Shown here: positions 46,832 to 54,917 of the stretch, piece after piece
How positions within the stretch are numbered: the first letter of the stretch is position 1
Layout of the letters: each line of letters starts with the position of its first letter
Made by a program: the position numbers and the translations under genes
The notes under the pieces: model-generated
What the model was told of the DNA's origin: nothing
What the model saw: the letters and a program-made list of their open reading frames with translations, nothing else
Databases searched by the model: none
Source: an uncultured Bacteroidota bacterium
Lineage (GTDB): Bacteria > Bacteroidota > Bacteroidia > 2-12-FULL-35-15
Length of the DNA: 64,000 bases
Direction of reading: 5' to 3'
NCBI GenBank assembly: GCA_903926385.1
Contig: CAIYIS010000053.1
Location: 1 to 64,000 of the forward strand

Positions 46832-46916
46832 CCCCTAACGGGGTTTTGAGAGGTGGTGGTGATTCGAATTACCACGGGTTTCACCCGTGGCTACCAACAT
46901 GTCACCCCTACGGGGT
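46832..46916. repeat. Composite of three short hairpins
   Basis: ATGTCACCCCTAACGGGG, then CCACGGG/CCCGTGG around TTTCA, then ATGTCACCCCTACGGGG. The first and third are near-identical direct copies. It resembles the composite hairpin at 49542-49740. Confidence 0.65.
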
Positions 46917-46920
46917 TGAA

Positions 46921-46969
46921 AGCACCTCTCCCCTTATCCCCTCTCCGCAAGAGAGGGGGAGAAACGTGA
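46921..46969 (+). repeat. Dispersed hairpin repeat B, copy 2
   Basis: This shares AGCACCTCTCCCC and the GAGAGGGGGAGAAACGTGA end with the copy at 37702-37747. Confidence 0.75.
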
Positions 46970-47020
46970 AGGTTGGGGGGAAGGGAATTATAAATTATGA
47001 GTTATAAATTATGAATGGGG

Positions 47021-47050
47021 CTCCGAGCAGAAATGTTCGGAGTTTTTTTT
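47021..47050 (+). terminator. Intrinsic terminator, dispersed family
   Basis: The arms are CTCCGAGC and GTTCGGAG around loop AGAAAT, followed by eight T residues. It is the best-conserved copy of the family at 2802, 44221 and 46741. No gene ends immediately before it. Confidence 0.8.
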
Positions 47051-47360
47051 GTGTTTACTTAAAAGTTATGGAGAGCGATGCACTGACTAACTGCGCCTGA
47101 CCCGCGCGAAGTATCCTTTTTTTGGTTCGATAGGAGATGAAGTTAATGGCCCTTCGACAGGCTCAGGGTGACGAGAAGGCTAATGGGATGAGAAAAAAAA
47201 GATACCGCGTGTGGGCAGGAGGACACTGACGAACGAAGAGGTAACGGTATTCGCCCAAAAAATAATTAGATTTGAGATATTAGATATTAGTTTTGAGATG
47301 TGAGATATGAGTATTGAGATAGGGATTGAACAATTAAACTTACGAAGCAGTTAAATTTAT

Positions 47361-47368
47361 TAATTTTG
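47361..47368 (+). promoter_or_regulatory. -7 box (TAATTTTG) of uvrB
   Basis: This is an exact TAnnTTTG match eight bases before the uvrB ATG, implying a very short leader. Confidence 0.5.
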
Positions 47369-47376
47369 CCTCCCTT

Positions 47377-49401
47377 ATGGAATTCAAAATTGTATCCGAT
47401 TTTTCGCCCACAGGCGACCAACCAGCAGCTATAAAGCAGCTATCAGAAGGCATAAAAGCCCATGTGCCGGCCCAAACCTTGCTGGGAGTAACAGGGTCGG
47501 GCAAAACATTTACCATAGCCAATGTGATAAAAGAAACCGGCAAACCAACCCTTATTTTGTCGCACAACAAAACCCTGGCAGCACAGCTTTACGGAGAGTT
47601 TAAGCAGTTTTTTCCGAACAATGCTGTGGAGTATTTTGTATCGTATTACGACTATTATCAGCCCGAAGCCTTTATTCCGAGCACCAATACCTATATAGAA
47701 AAAGACCTTGCTATAAATGACGAAATAGAGAAACTCCGGCTCAGCACTACCTCTGCCCTACTCTCGGGCAGGCGCGATGTTATAGTGGTTTCGTCTGTTT
47801 CGTGTATATATGGTATTGGCAACCCCATAGAATTTAAGCAAAATGTAAAAACGATTAAAAAAGGCGAAACCCTGTCGCGTAACAAATTTCTTCACCAACT
47901 GGTAGAAAGTTTGTATTCGCGCACCACAGCCGATTTTTTGAGAGGCAATTTCAGGGTAAAAGGCGATACAGTGGATGTTAATCTGGCTTATGCCGATTAT
48001 TCTCTGCGTGTTTCGTTTTTTGGAGATGAAATAGAAGAAATAGAATATTTCGAAACCCTTACCGGCAAATCGATTGAAAAGCTGGACAGTGTTATTATTT
48101 ATCCTGCCAATATATTTGTTACCAGTCCCGAAACGATGCAAAGCGCCATTTATCAAATTCAGGAAGACATGGTGAAACAGGTGGATTATTTTAAAGAAAC
48201 CGGAAAACATCTGGAGGCAAAACGCCTGGAAGACCGAGTAACTTATGATTTGGAGATGATGCGGGAGCTGGGCTATTGTTCGGGAATAGAAAATTACTCT
48301 CGTTATTTCGACAATCGTACTGCAGGGTCGAGGCCATTCTGTTTGATAGATTATTTCCCAGATGATTTTTTGATGGTGATAGACGAAAGCCATGTTACCC
48401 TGCCACAAATACGAGCTATGTATGGAGGCGATCGCTCGCGTAAGGTTAATTTGGTGGAATATGGTTTCCGATTGCCGGCAGCTATGGATAATCGTCCGTT
48501 AAAATACGAAGAGTTCGAAACCTTGATTAATCAAACCATCTATGTAAGTGCTACGCCTGCCGAATACGAGTTGCAGCGCTCCGAGGGCATTGTAGCCGAA
48601 CAGGTAATTCGCCCTACCGGTTTGCTCGACCCTATTATTGAAGTTCGCCCGAGCGTTAATCAGATAGATGATTTGCTCGAAGAAATAGATAAAGTAGCCA
48701 AGCGAGACGAGCGTGTGCTGGTAACCACCCTAACCAAGCGCATGAGCGAAGAATTACAAAAATACATGCTCAATATTGGTATTCGTTGCCGCTATATTCA
48801 CTCCGATGTGGAAACATTGGAAAGAGTAGAGATTCTCCGCGATTTGCGATTGGGCCGTTTTGATGTGTTGATAGGTATTAATTTGCTGCGCGAAGGTTTG
48901 GATTTGCCCGAAGTATCCTTAGTAGCCATTCTGGATGCTGATAAGGAAGGATTTCTTCGCTCGGACAGGGCTCTGACACAAACAGCAGGACGAGCCGCAC
49001 GTAATATTAATGGAAAAGTAATTATGTATGCCGATAAAATTACGGCCTCCATGCAGCGCACCATTGACGAAACCGAACGAAGACGTAAAAAACAAATAGC
49101 TTATAACTTTGATAACGGACTGGTGCCAACTGCGCTCAACAAATCGAAAGCTTCTATTATGGGCCAAACCACAGTGATAGTGGATGCCAAAGGTAATTTA
49201 TCGCGACCTTATATAGAAACCGACCCTATTAATTACGCTGCCGACCCTGTAATGCAATACATGACGAAGGAAGATTTGCAGAAAGCCATAACCCGCACCC
49301 GTAAAGCTATGGATGCAGCCGCCAAAGCCTTCGACTTTGTAGAAGCCGCCCGACTAAGAGACGAAATGTTTGCGTTGGAAAAGTTATTTGCCAGTAAATA
49401 A
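47377..49401 (+). CDS. uvrB: UvrB, nucleotide-excision repair helicase subunit
   Basis: This 674-residue excision nuclease subunit B loads onto UvrA-marked damage and recruits UvrC in the cytoplasm. It contains GVTGSGKTFT (Walker A), the damage-probing beta-hairpin YYDYYQPEAFIP, DESHVTLPQIRAMY, the helicase block INLLREGLDLPEVSLV and QTAGRAARN. The C-terminal UvrC-contact helices are RKAMDAAAKAFDFVEAARLRD. The length and motif order are normal. It is a single gene with its own -7 box and a strong terminator. Confidence 0.97.
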   Translation: MEFKIVSDFSPTGDQPAAIKQLSEGIKAHVPAQTLLGVTGSGKTFTIANVIKETGKPTLILSHNKTLAAQLYGEFKQFFPNNAVEYFVSYYDYYQPEAFIPSTNTYIEKDLAINDEIEKLRLSTTSALLSGRRDVIVVSSVSCIYGIGNPIEFKQNVKTIKKGETLSRNKFLHQLVESLYSRTTADFLRGNFRVKGDTVDVNLAYADYSLRVSFFGDEIEEIEYFETLTGKSIEKLDSVIIYPANIFVTSPETMQSAIYQIQEDMVKQVDYFKETGKHLEAKRLEDRVTYDLEMMRELGYCSGIENYSRYFDNRTAGSRPFCLIDYFPDDFLMVIDESHVTLPQIRAMYGGDRSRKVNLVEYGFRLPAAMDNRPLKYEEFETLINQTIYVSATPAEYELQRSEGIVAEQVIRPTGLLDPIIEVRPSVNQIDDLLEEIDKVAKRDERVLVTTLTKRMSEELQKYMLNIGIRCRYIHSDVETLERVEILRDLRLGRFDVLIGINLLREGLDLPEVSLVAILDADKEGFLRSDRALTQTAGRAARNINGKVIMYADKITASMQRTIDETERRRKKQIAYNFDNGLVPTALNKSKASIMGQTTVIVDAKGNLSRPYIETDPINYAADPVMQYMTKEDLQKAITRTRKAMDAAAKAFDFVEAARLRDEMFALEKLFASK

Positions 49402-49439
49402 ATAGCGAGGCGCAGCTTCTTTTAAAATTGATTTAAATT

Positions 49440-49470
49440 AAAAAACCCCGGCCTTTTGGTCGGGGTTTTT
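49440..49470 (+). terminator. Intrinsic terminator of uvrB
   Basis: Arms CCCCGGCC and GGTCGGGG (one G-U pair) around a TTTT loop, flanked by A and T runs. It lies about 40 bases after the uvrB stop codon. Confidence 0.9.
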
Positions 49471-49837
49471 AGTTGTTGCGATATTATATAGATTAAGATG
49501 TTATTGTATTTATTTTGGAACCTGATTTAATTAGACAGTTCGCCCTTACAGGGCATATTGTTGTATATCGTTTGTTTTCTACAAACGGGAAGCTCCTAAC
49601 GGAGCATAATTTTTAGCTATATTCCGGAACCTGTTTGTATAAATGATAAAGAAATTAAGCATGAATGGAGCTTGATTTTTGCCCCATCGGGGCAACCTGT
49701 TTGTAGAATAAAATGAAAATTAAACAAGCCCTGTAAGGGCGACCTGTGATTTTATCAAGTATAAAATCTTTGATAAAGATATGTGTGAAAAATAAATTCT
49801 AAATAACCTTAATCTACCAATGTGTATTGTGATTTGA
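49471..49837. other. Gene-free region with a composite hairpin array
   Basis: No ORF is supported. The composite hairpin array (49541-49741) fills most of it. The remainder is AT-rich. Confidence 0.55.
49541..49741. repeat. Composite of four short hairpins, itself an imperfect inverted repeat
   Basis: Hairpins are GCCCTTACAGGGC (49542), GCTCCTAACGGAGC (49592), GCCCCATCGGGGC (49681) and GCCCTGTAAGGGC (49728). The first and last are reverse complements. A CTACAAAC stretch near 49580 mirrors the GTTTGTAG near 49700. It resembles the BIME-like dispersed elements of other genomes. Confidence 0.7.
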
Positions 49838-51679
49838 TTATTTCTTAATCTCTGTATCTTTTGTGTATTCTTTTTCGGTAATTACTACACCGTCTTTAAA
49901 GTAATATACCGCTCCGAAAGCTGTTTCTTTCTTTTCGTATAAATAACCTTTGTTGCCTATTACCACTATTCTTCGGGTAACATTCATGTTTTTCTCTTTT
50001 GTTTTTTCTTCGGTTACACCAACAGGATATTTTTTAGCCAAATCATTTTTGTAAAGCTCGTTGTTCTTAATCATTTCGTCAATGTCGGTCAAACGAGTTT
50101 TAGGATACGATTCGTTTTCCTTTACTTTCATAGCTTCCTTAAATGCGCCTTTGGCAGCTTCAAAATTCTCAGCCGACACAAGGGAATCGCCAACTGTGAT
50201 AAAGCGGTTATACTTGTCGTTAATTAGTTTTTCGGCAGCTAATTTGGTTAAACGTATTTTTTCGATGGAATCGTTAACGGCCTTTTCTCTTGCCAATCTT
50301 GCTTTTTCGGCAGCTTCGGCATCAGCTTTCTCTTTAGCTATTCTGGCTTTTTCGGCATTAGCAGCAGCTATTTCGGCTTCTTTAGCCACACGAGCTTTCT
50401 CAGCAGCTTCTGCTTTTTCTTTTGCTATTCTGTCGCGTTCGGCTGCGGCAGCATCTGCTTTTTCTTTTTCTGCTTTTGCTTTTTCAACTATGGCAGCCGC
50501 TATTTTTTCTTTTTCTATTCTGGCTCTCTCGGCAGCTTCGGCCACTTCGGCTTCTTTAGCCAAACGAGTTTTTTCGGCTGCATCCGCTTTTTCCTTATCG
50601 GCCTTTGCTTTTTCAGCAGCCAATGCATCGGCTTCTTCTTTTTGTTTTGCTAATTTGGCTTTTTCTAAAGCGTCAGCAGCTTCTTTATCTTTAGCTTTCT
50701 GAGCAGCTATTGCATCGGCTTCTTCTTTTTGTTTTGCTAGTTTGGCTTTTTCTAAGGCGTCAGCAGCTTCTTTATCTTTTGCTTTCTGAGCAGCTATTGC
50801 GTCAGCTTCTTCTTTTTGTTTCGCTAACTTAGCTTTTTCGGCAGCATCAGCATCGGCTTTAGCTTTTGCCAATCTTTCTTTTTCGGCAGCATCTGCCAAT
50901 GCTTTTTCTTTAGCCAGTCTTTCTTTTTCAACGGCATCAGCACCTTCTTTTTCTTTTGCTAATCGGGCATTGTCGGCTGCTATGGCTATTTGCTTTTCGG
51001 CATCATTCATTTTGTTTTTCGGATACATCTCGGCAGGTTTCAGTGCCAATGCCTCTTTACAAGCAGCTATGGCTCCTTCATAATCTTTAGCATTGTATGC
51101 CTTATCTGCTCTGCCTATAGCAATGTTGTATTTGGTTTCGATAGGAACATTCTTATTTCTGAAGTCTTCAGCCTGATTCTGCAACTTGGCATATTCATCC
51201 AACATAGAAGCGTTTTCTTCATCATCGGCCACCACCGCACCTTTGTCAGCATTATAAAAATAGCTTACCATAGGTTTTTCGAATGCTTCATTAATCTTTG
51301 CGCTCAGTGCTTCGTCTTCCGGAAGGCGAAATAATTCAACTTCGGGATTGGAAGTGCCTTTGAATTTCTTGGCTTCTTCTTCCGAAAACCCCATAGTGGA
51401 GTACATTATTTTGGTTTTGATGTATCCGGCTTTGGTTACAAAAATGCTGTATTCTTCGTTGGCTTTAAGGCTGAATGAGAATGAGCCGGATGAATTAGTG
51501 GTGGTTTCTTTTTTGGTTCCTGTTTCGTCAGATGCCAGTGTAATCTGAGCTCCGCTCAATGGCTTACCGTTTTCCTTTACCGAGCCTTCCACTTTTAACT
51601 GTGCGAAAAGACTGCCGGCTGAAAGTAACAGCAGCAAAAAGATTTGTCCGGAAATAAGAATTTTGTTCTTTACTATCAT
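49838..51679 (-). CDS. Exported Ala/Lys-rich coiled-coil protein with regulatory-like domain
   Basis: This 613-residue protein has a signal peptide (residues 1-27, ending LFAQ). A carboxypeptidase-regulatory-type beta-sandwich follows (about 29-105, GSVKENGKPLSGAQITL). A short TPR-like unit (YNAKDYEGAIAACKEALALKP) comes next. A long Ala/Glu/Lys coiled coil spans about 240-490. It includes three near-identical 29-residue units (start KAKLAKQKEEADAIAAQK) encoded by 87-bp repeats at about 50636-50840. A second TPR-like unit and a small beta tail end it. It probably acts as a periplasmic linker or stalk; function unknown. A -7 box lies at 51733-51740. Confidence 0.82.
   Translation of the reverse strand: MIVKNKILISGQIFLLLLLSAGSLFAQLKVEGSVKENGKPLSGAQITLASDETGTKKETTTNSSGSFSFSLKANEEYSIFVTKAGYIKTKIMYSTMGFSEEEAKKFKGTSNPEVELFRLPEDEALSAKINEAFEKPMVSYFYNADKGAVVADDEENASMLDEYAKLQNQAEDFRNKNVPIETKYNIAIGRADKAYNAKDYEGAIAACKEALALKPAEMYPKNKMNDAEKQIAIAADNARLAKEKEGADAVEKERLAKEKALADAAEKERLAKAKADADAAEKAKLAKQKEEADAIAAQKAKDKEAADALEKAKLAKQKEEADAIAAQKAKDKEAADALEKAKLAKQKEEADALAAEKAKADKEKADAAEKTRLAKEAEVAEAAERARIEKEKIAAAIVEKAKAEKEKADAAAAERDRIAKEKAEAAEKARVAKEAEIAAANAEKARIAKEKADAEAAEKARLAREKAVNDSIEKIRLTKLAAEKLINDKYNRFITVGDSLVSAENFEAAKGAFKEAMKVKENESYPKTRLTDIDEMIKNNELYKNDLAKKYPVGVTEEKTKEKNMNVTRRIVVIGNKGYLYEKKETAFGAVYYFKDGVVITEKEYTKDTEIKK
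50590..50840 (-). repeat. 87-bp coding repeats (29 residues), about three units
   Basis: Three tandem copies encode the K-A-K-L-A-K-Q-K-E-E-A-D-A block. They differ at few DNA positions, so the expansion looks recent compared with the 51-bp repeats elsewhere. Confidence 0.8.
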
Positions 51680-51732
51680 TAATTAATTTCTATCACCAAT
51701 TGTACCAAACTTCTTGTTTTAATCAAAGGCGA

Positions 51733-51740
51733 CAAAAGTA
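51733..51740 (-). promoter_or_regulatory. -7 box (TACTTTTG)
   Basis: This is an exact TAnnTTTG match on the minus strand, 53 bases before the coiled-coil protein's ATG at 51679. Confidence 0.5.
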
Positions 51741-51884
51741 ATAATAAAACTTAAACAGAAAATAGGAATAGTGAATAGTGATTAGCCAATAGCCAATTGA
51801 ATATTTAACCTTACTAAAGGTTTAGCAAACCATTTCATAATTTAAAAAGGTAATTAGCGATTAAAATGAACCAGACGGGAGCTT

Positions 51885-52424
51885 CTACTTCCAGGTTGCA
51901 ATTACTTTCTCTATATCAGCCAGCACATCCGCAGGGTCGGTGCTCGTCATGTTAATCTTGCAAGTCAATTTACCTTTATACAACTTTAGTTTCGACACTT
52001 TATGGTTGGTAATGGTTTTTATGAGTGCTGATTCCATCGCTTTTTCAGGCGAATAATTAAACTTGAGGAAATAAGGTGAAGGTATATTTCCTCTCATAGC
52101 ATCACTAATAAACATACGTTGATAAGCCGAATGACCTGCAGAAACGGCAAATACATCGTTCAGTCCGGTGATGTTTATCTCCACTCCTCTGTATTCGTGA
52201 GAATCTACAGGTATCATCACTCCATTTTGAGTGTTGTGGTATTTCTGACATTTAATAGAATAGTTCAGATTGTCTTTTTTGAAATCTGATTCGATTTCGT
52301 AACCATAACTGTTGCAAAATCCTTTGCATTCAGCGTTCATTGTTTTTAGTTTGTTTTCGAAAGCTTCGCAAAACGTTTTGTTTGCTGCGAAAAACGGAGA
52401 TGGGTCTGTTTCGTAGGTTATCAT
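51885..52424 (-). CDS. Uncharacterised cytoplasmic protein
   Basis: This 179-residue soluble protein has no signal peptide or membrane segment. It begins MITYETDPSPFFAANKTFCEAF. Strands and helices alternate, with two segments that could be ligand-binding (VMIPVDSHEYRGVEINITGLND, then PYFLKFNYSPEKAMES). I do not recognise the family. It is transcribed alone from a TATATTTG -7 box (52453-52460). The neighbours are unrelated. Confidence 0.68.
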   Translation of the reverse strand: MITYETDPSPFFAANKTFCEAFENKLKTMNAECKGFCNSYGYEIESDFKKDNLNYSIKCQKYHNTQNGVMIPVDSHEYRGVEINITGLNDVFAVSAGHSAYQRMFISDAMRGNIPSPYFLKFNYSPEKAMESALIKTITNHKVSKLKLYKGKLTCKINMTSTDPADVLADIEKVIATWK

Positions 52425-52452
52425 ATACTATAGTATTAAGTGAATTCGCTGA

Positions 52453-52460
52453 CAAATATA
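52453..52460 (-). promoter_or_regulatory. -7 box (TATATTTG)
   Basis: This is an exact TAnnTTTG match on the minus strand, 28 bases before the ATG at 52424. Confidence 0.5.
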
Positions 52461-52510
52461 AAGAGTTTTGGTAAATAAAAAAAGGGAAAATAGTTGGTTA
52501 CGTTTAGCTT

Positions 52511-53656
52511 CTATAGTTGTTCCGCCAGTTGCTCCATTCCTTCTACAAAACTGCTCCAAAGGAAACGTTTTTTTTCATTGATAATGTGGATAAGAAACAA
52601 CTCTTCTCTTTCGTTAACATAAAAGTCGAGAATGAAATTAGCAATTGACAATGGATTTATTTCGGAAACATAGCCTACTAACTGATGAGGAACAATTTCG
52701 GGCAAGCCACCTACATTAGTAACGAGCATAGGCTTTTCGAAGTGATACGCTATTTGAGTAACCCCGCTTTGAGTAGCGTGGCGGTATGGCTGAACCACCA
52801 TATCGCAGGCCGAAAAATAGTATTTTACTTCATCGGGAGCTATGTAAGATGTTCGAAGAATTACTGATTTCTCGAGATGGTATTTTTTGATTATGTCGTT
52901 GTAAGGCGCTTCATCTTCGTAATATTCTCCTGCCACAATCAGTTTTAACCCCAATTGTTTTATTCGTTCATCACCCATTGCTTCGAGCAGCAAATCCAAT
53001 CCTTTGTATTTTCGTATAAATCCAAAAAATAAAATGTACTTATCGTTTGGTAATAGTTTAAGATGTTCCAGAGCTTTTTTCTTCTCAATGATTTCACCAA
53101 AAATATCATAAATGGGATGAGGAAGAAAAACTTTTTTATCGTTGGTAGTGAATTCCGACAAATCGTTTAGCACAGATTTAGACATGGCAATAAAACCATC
53201 GCATTGCTTCACAAAATAACGAGTAAAAGCCTCATCCCCTACTCTACTTTCGTGAGGAATTACGTTATCGGTAATTGCAATTACTTTAATAGAAGTTCCC
53301 TTTTTTAATCGTTTGGCAATGGTGCCAAGACAAGGGCCCATAAAAGGTAGCCAATATCTGAAAATTACTAAATCAGGATTTTCTCTTTTTATTTTGTTCG
53401 CCACCTGTATCCAGTTAAGTGGATTAACAGAATTAATCATTGTTTCAATGTTAATGTCGTCCGGCCCTTTTCCGGAATCAAACTGTGTTTTGCCTGGAAA
53501 TAAAAAATTGGGATATTGAAGGGAGAAAGAAATGATTTTTGTGTCGTAACCTGCTGAATTCAGCGCTCTGCAAAGCGCCTCGTTAAAGTTTGCAATACCT
53601 CCTCGCAATGGAAATGCAGGGCCAACAATTATTATTTTCTTTTTTTTGAAAATCAT
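52511..53656 (-). CDS. GT4-type glycosyltransferase
   Basis: This 381-residue GT-B enzyme was started at the ATG at 53656 (MIFKKKKIIIVGPAFP) rather than an upstream in-frame TTG at 53704. The first Rossmann half opens with IIIVGPAFPLRGGIANFNEAL. The second half contains YILFFGFIRKYKGLDLLLEAM, the nucleotide-sugar-binding region, and the CDMVVQPYRHATQSGVTQIAYHF segment, the family's usual E-x7-E position, here with substitutions. It would transfer a sugar from a nucleotide donor to a glycan or lipid. No polysaccharide cluster lies around it. Confidence 0.88.
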   Translation of the reverse strand: MIFKKKKIIIVGPAFPLRGGIANFNEALCRALNSAGYDTKIISFSLQYPNFLFPGKTQFDSGKGPDDINIETMINSVNPLNWIQVANKIKRENPDLVIFRYWLPFMGPCLGTIAKRLKKGTSIKVIAITDNVIPHESRVGDEAFTRYFVKQCDGFIAMSKSVLNDLSEFTTNDKKVFLPHPIYDIFGEIIEKKKALEHLKLLPNDKYILFFGFIRKYKGLDLLLEAMGDERIKQLGLKLIVAGEYYEDEAPYNDIIKKYHLEKSVILRTSYIAPDEVKYYFSACDMVVQPYRHATQSGVTQIAYHFEKPMLVTNVGGLPEIVPHQLVGYVSEINPLSIANFILDFYVNEREELFLIHIINEKKRFLWSSFVEGMEQLAEQL

Positions 53657-53845
53657 TGGGCACAAAGATGGGAATAATTTTGACGGTATAAAACGGAAGA
53701 ACAAAAGTTATATTCAAATAATGGTAAAACAACCGAAGGGAATTCAATAATTTATTGCGTTTCTGCATAGCTCTTCTCTACCACAAGCTCTGGTTAATTA
53801 AGTATAATTTAATATTCTCTTTCCATTTGCCCTGTTTCTTTTTAA

Positions 53846-53853
53846 TACTTTTG
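53846..53853 (+). promoter_or_regulatory. -7 box (TACTTTTG) of the aldo/keto reductase gene
   Basis: This is an exact TAnnTTTG match 14 bases before the ATG at 53868. A TTTG at 53826 is 16 bases upstream, slightly short for a -33 element. Confidence 0.55.
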
Positions 53854-53867
53854 ACAAAAAATAAATT

Positions 53868-54854
53868 ATGGAATATAGAAGATTAGGAAAATCGGGATTA
53901 CAGGTAAGCGCTCTATCATTCGGGTCGTGGGTAACATTTGCTCATCAGATTGGTGATAATGTTGCGGAAGAATGTATGGTGACTGCTTACGAAAACGGTA
54001 TCAACTTTTTTGATAATGCAGAATCCTATTCAAGCGGCAAGTCGGAAACAGTAATGGGCAACATTTTACACAAAATGAACTGGGATCGCACTTCCTATGT
54101 GGTTTCGAGTAAAGTGTTCTGGGGAGGTAAACTTCCCAATCAAATTGGGTTAAGCCGCAAACATGTGATTGAAGCTTGTCATGCTGCTCTCAAACGTTTG
54201 CAGGTAGATTATCTGGATTTGTATTATTGTCACCGTCCTGATAAAGATAGCCCAATTGAAGAAACCGTGAGAGCAATGGATACATTGATTAATCAAGGGA
54301 AAATACTTTACTGGGGCACCAGCGAATGGAGCGCTCAGGAAATTATGCAAGCTCACAGCATTGCCCGCGAGCATCATCTTACTCCTCCTGCAATGGAACA
54401 ACCACAGTACAACATGTTTCATAGGGAGCGATTCGAAAAAGAATACAGACGATTGTATACTGAAGTAGGCATGGGAACTACCATTTGGTCTCCTCTGGCT
54501 TCAGGCTTACTAACCGGAAAATACAACGATTCGATTCCAACAGATACTCGTTTAAATCTGAAAAATATGGAATGGTTGAAAGATTCTGTGTTGGGTGAGG
54601 CGGCAAAAGCAAACATTGAAAAAGCTCGTAAACTGTCAGCATTTGCTCAGGAGCTTGGCACCAATCTTCCTAGATTGGCATTAGCCTGGTGTTTGAAAAA
54701 CCCGAATGTAAGCACAGTCATTACAGGTGCTTCTAAAGTGGAGCAGTTGAAAGATAACTTAAATGCATTAGAAGTTGTACCTTTATTAACAGAAGAAGTA
54801 ATGGCTAAAATAGAAACCATACTGATGAACAAACCTGTTTCATCTATGTTTTAA
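53868..54854 (+). CDS. Aldo/keto reductase (Kv-beta/YghZ-like group)
   Basis: This 328-residue NADPH-dependent TIM-barrel reductase starts MEYRRLGKSGLQVSALSFGSW, typical of the potassium-channel-beta/YghZ group. It has the catalytic Asp and Tyr in NFFDNAESYSSGKSE, the Lys in VVSSKVFWG, the HRPD block in YYCHRPDKDSPIEE, and the cofactor segment TVITGASKVEQLKDNL. It probably reduces reactive aldehydes in the cytoplasm. It is a single gene, convergent with the CoA-disulfide reductase, with a shared bidirectional terminator between them. Confidence 0.93.
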   Translation: MEYRRLGKSGLQVSALSFGSWVTFAHQIGDNVAEECMVTAYENGINFFDNAESYSSGKSETVMGNILHKMNWDRTSYVVSSKVFWGGKLPNQIGLSRKHVIEACHAALKRLQVDYLDLYYCHRPDKDSPIEETVRAMDTLINQGKILYWGTSEWSAQEIMQAHSIAREHHLTPPAMEQPQYNMFHRERFEKEYRRLYTEVGMGTTIWSPLASGLLTGKYNDSIPTDTRLNLKNMEWLKDSVLGEAAKANIEKARKLSAFAQELGTNLPRLALAWCLKNPNVSTVITGASKVEQLKDNLNALEVVPLLTEEVMAKIETILMNKPVSSMF

Positions 54855-54875
54855 TGGTAAGAATTGATGGAAATG

Positions 54876-54914
54876 AAAGATGGCAGGTAAACTTTTTACC
54901 TGCCATCTTTTTTT
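54876..54914 (+). terminator. Bidirectional intrinsic terminator
   Basis: A perfect 16-bp stem (arms AAAGATGGCAGGTAAA and TTTACCTGCCATCTTT) is followed by further T residues. It serves the convergent aldo/keto reductase and CoA-disulfide reductase genes. Confidence 0.92.
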
Positions 54915-54917
54915 GTT

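Larger units (their letters stand above)
46656..47376. other. Repeat-rich right flank of the accessory island
   Basis: No gene is supported in this 720-base stretch. It holds two copies of the terminator-family hairpin (46741 and 47021), a composite of three hairpins (46832-46916), dispersed repeat B (46921-46969), a CCCTTCGACAGGCTCAGGG hairpin (about 47151-47170), an A-type repeat fragment near 47268, and the uvrB -7 box. Confidence 0.65.
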
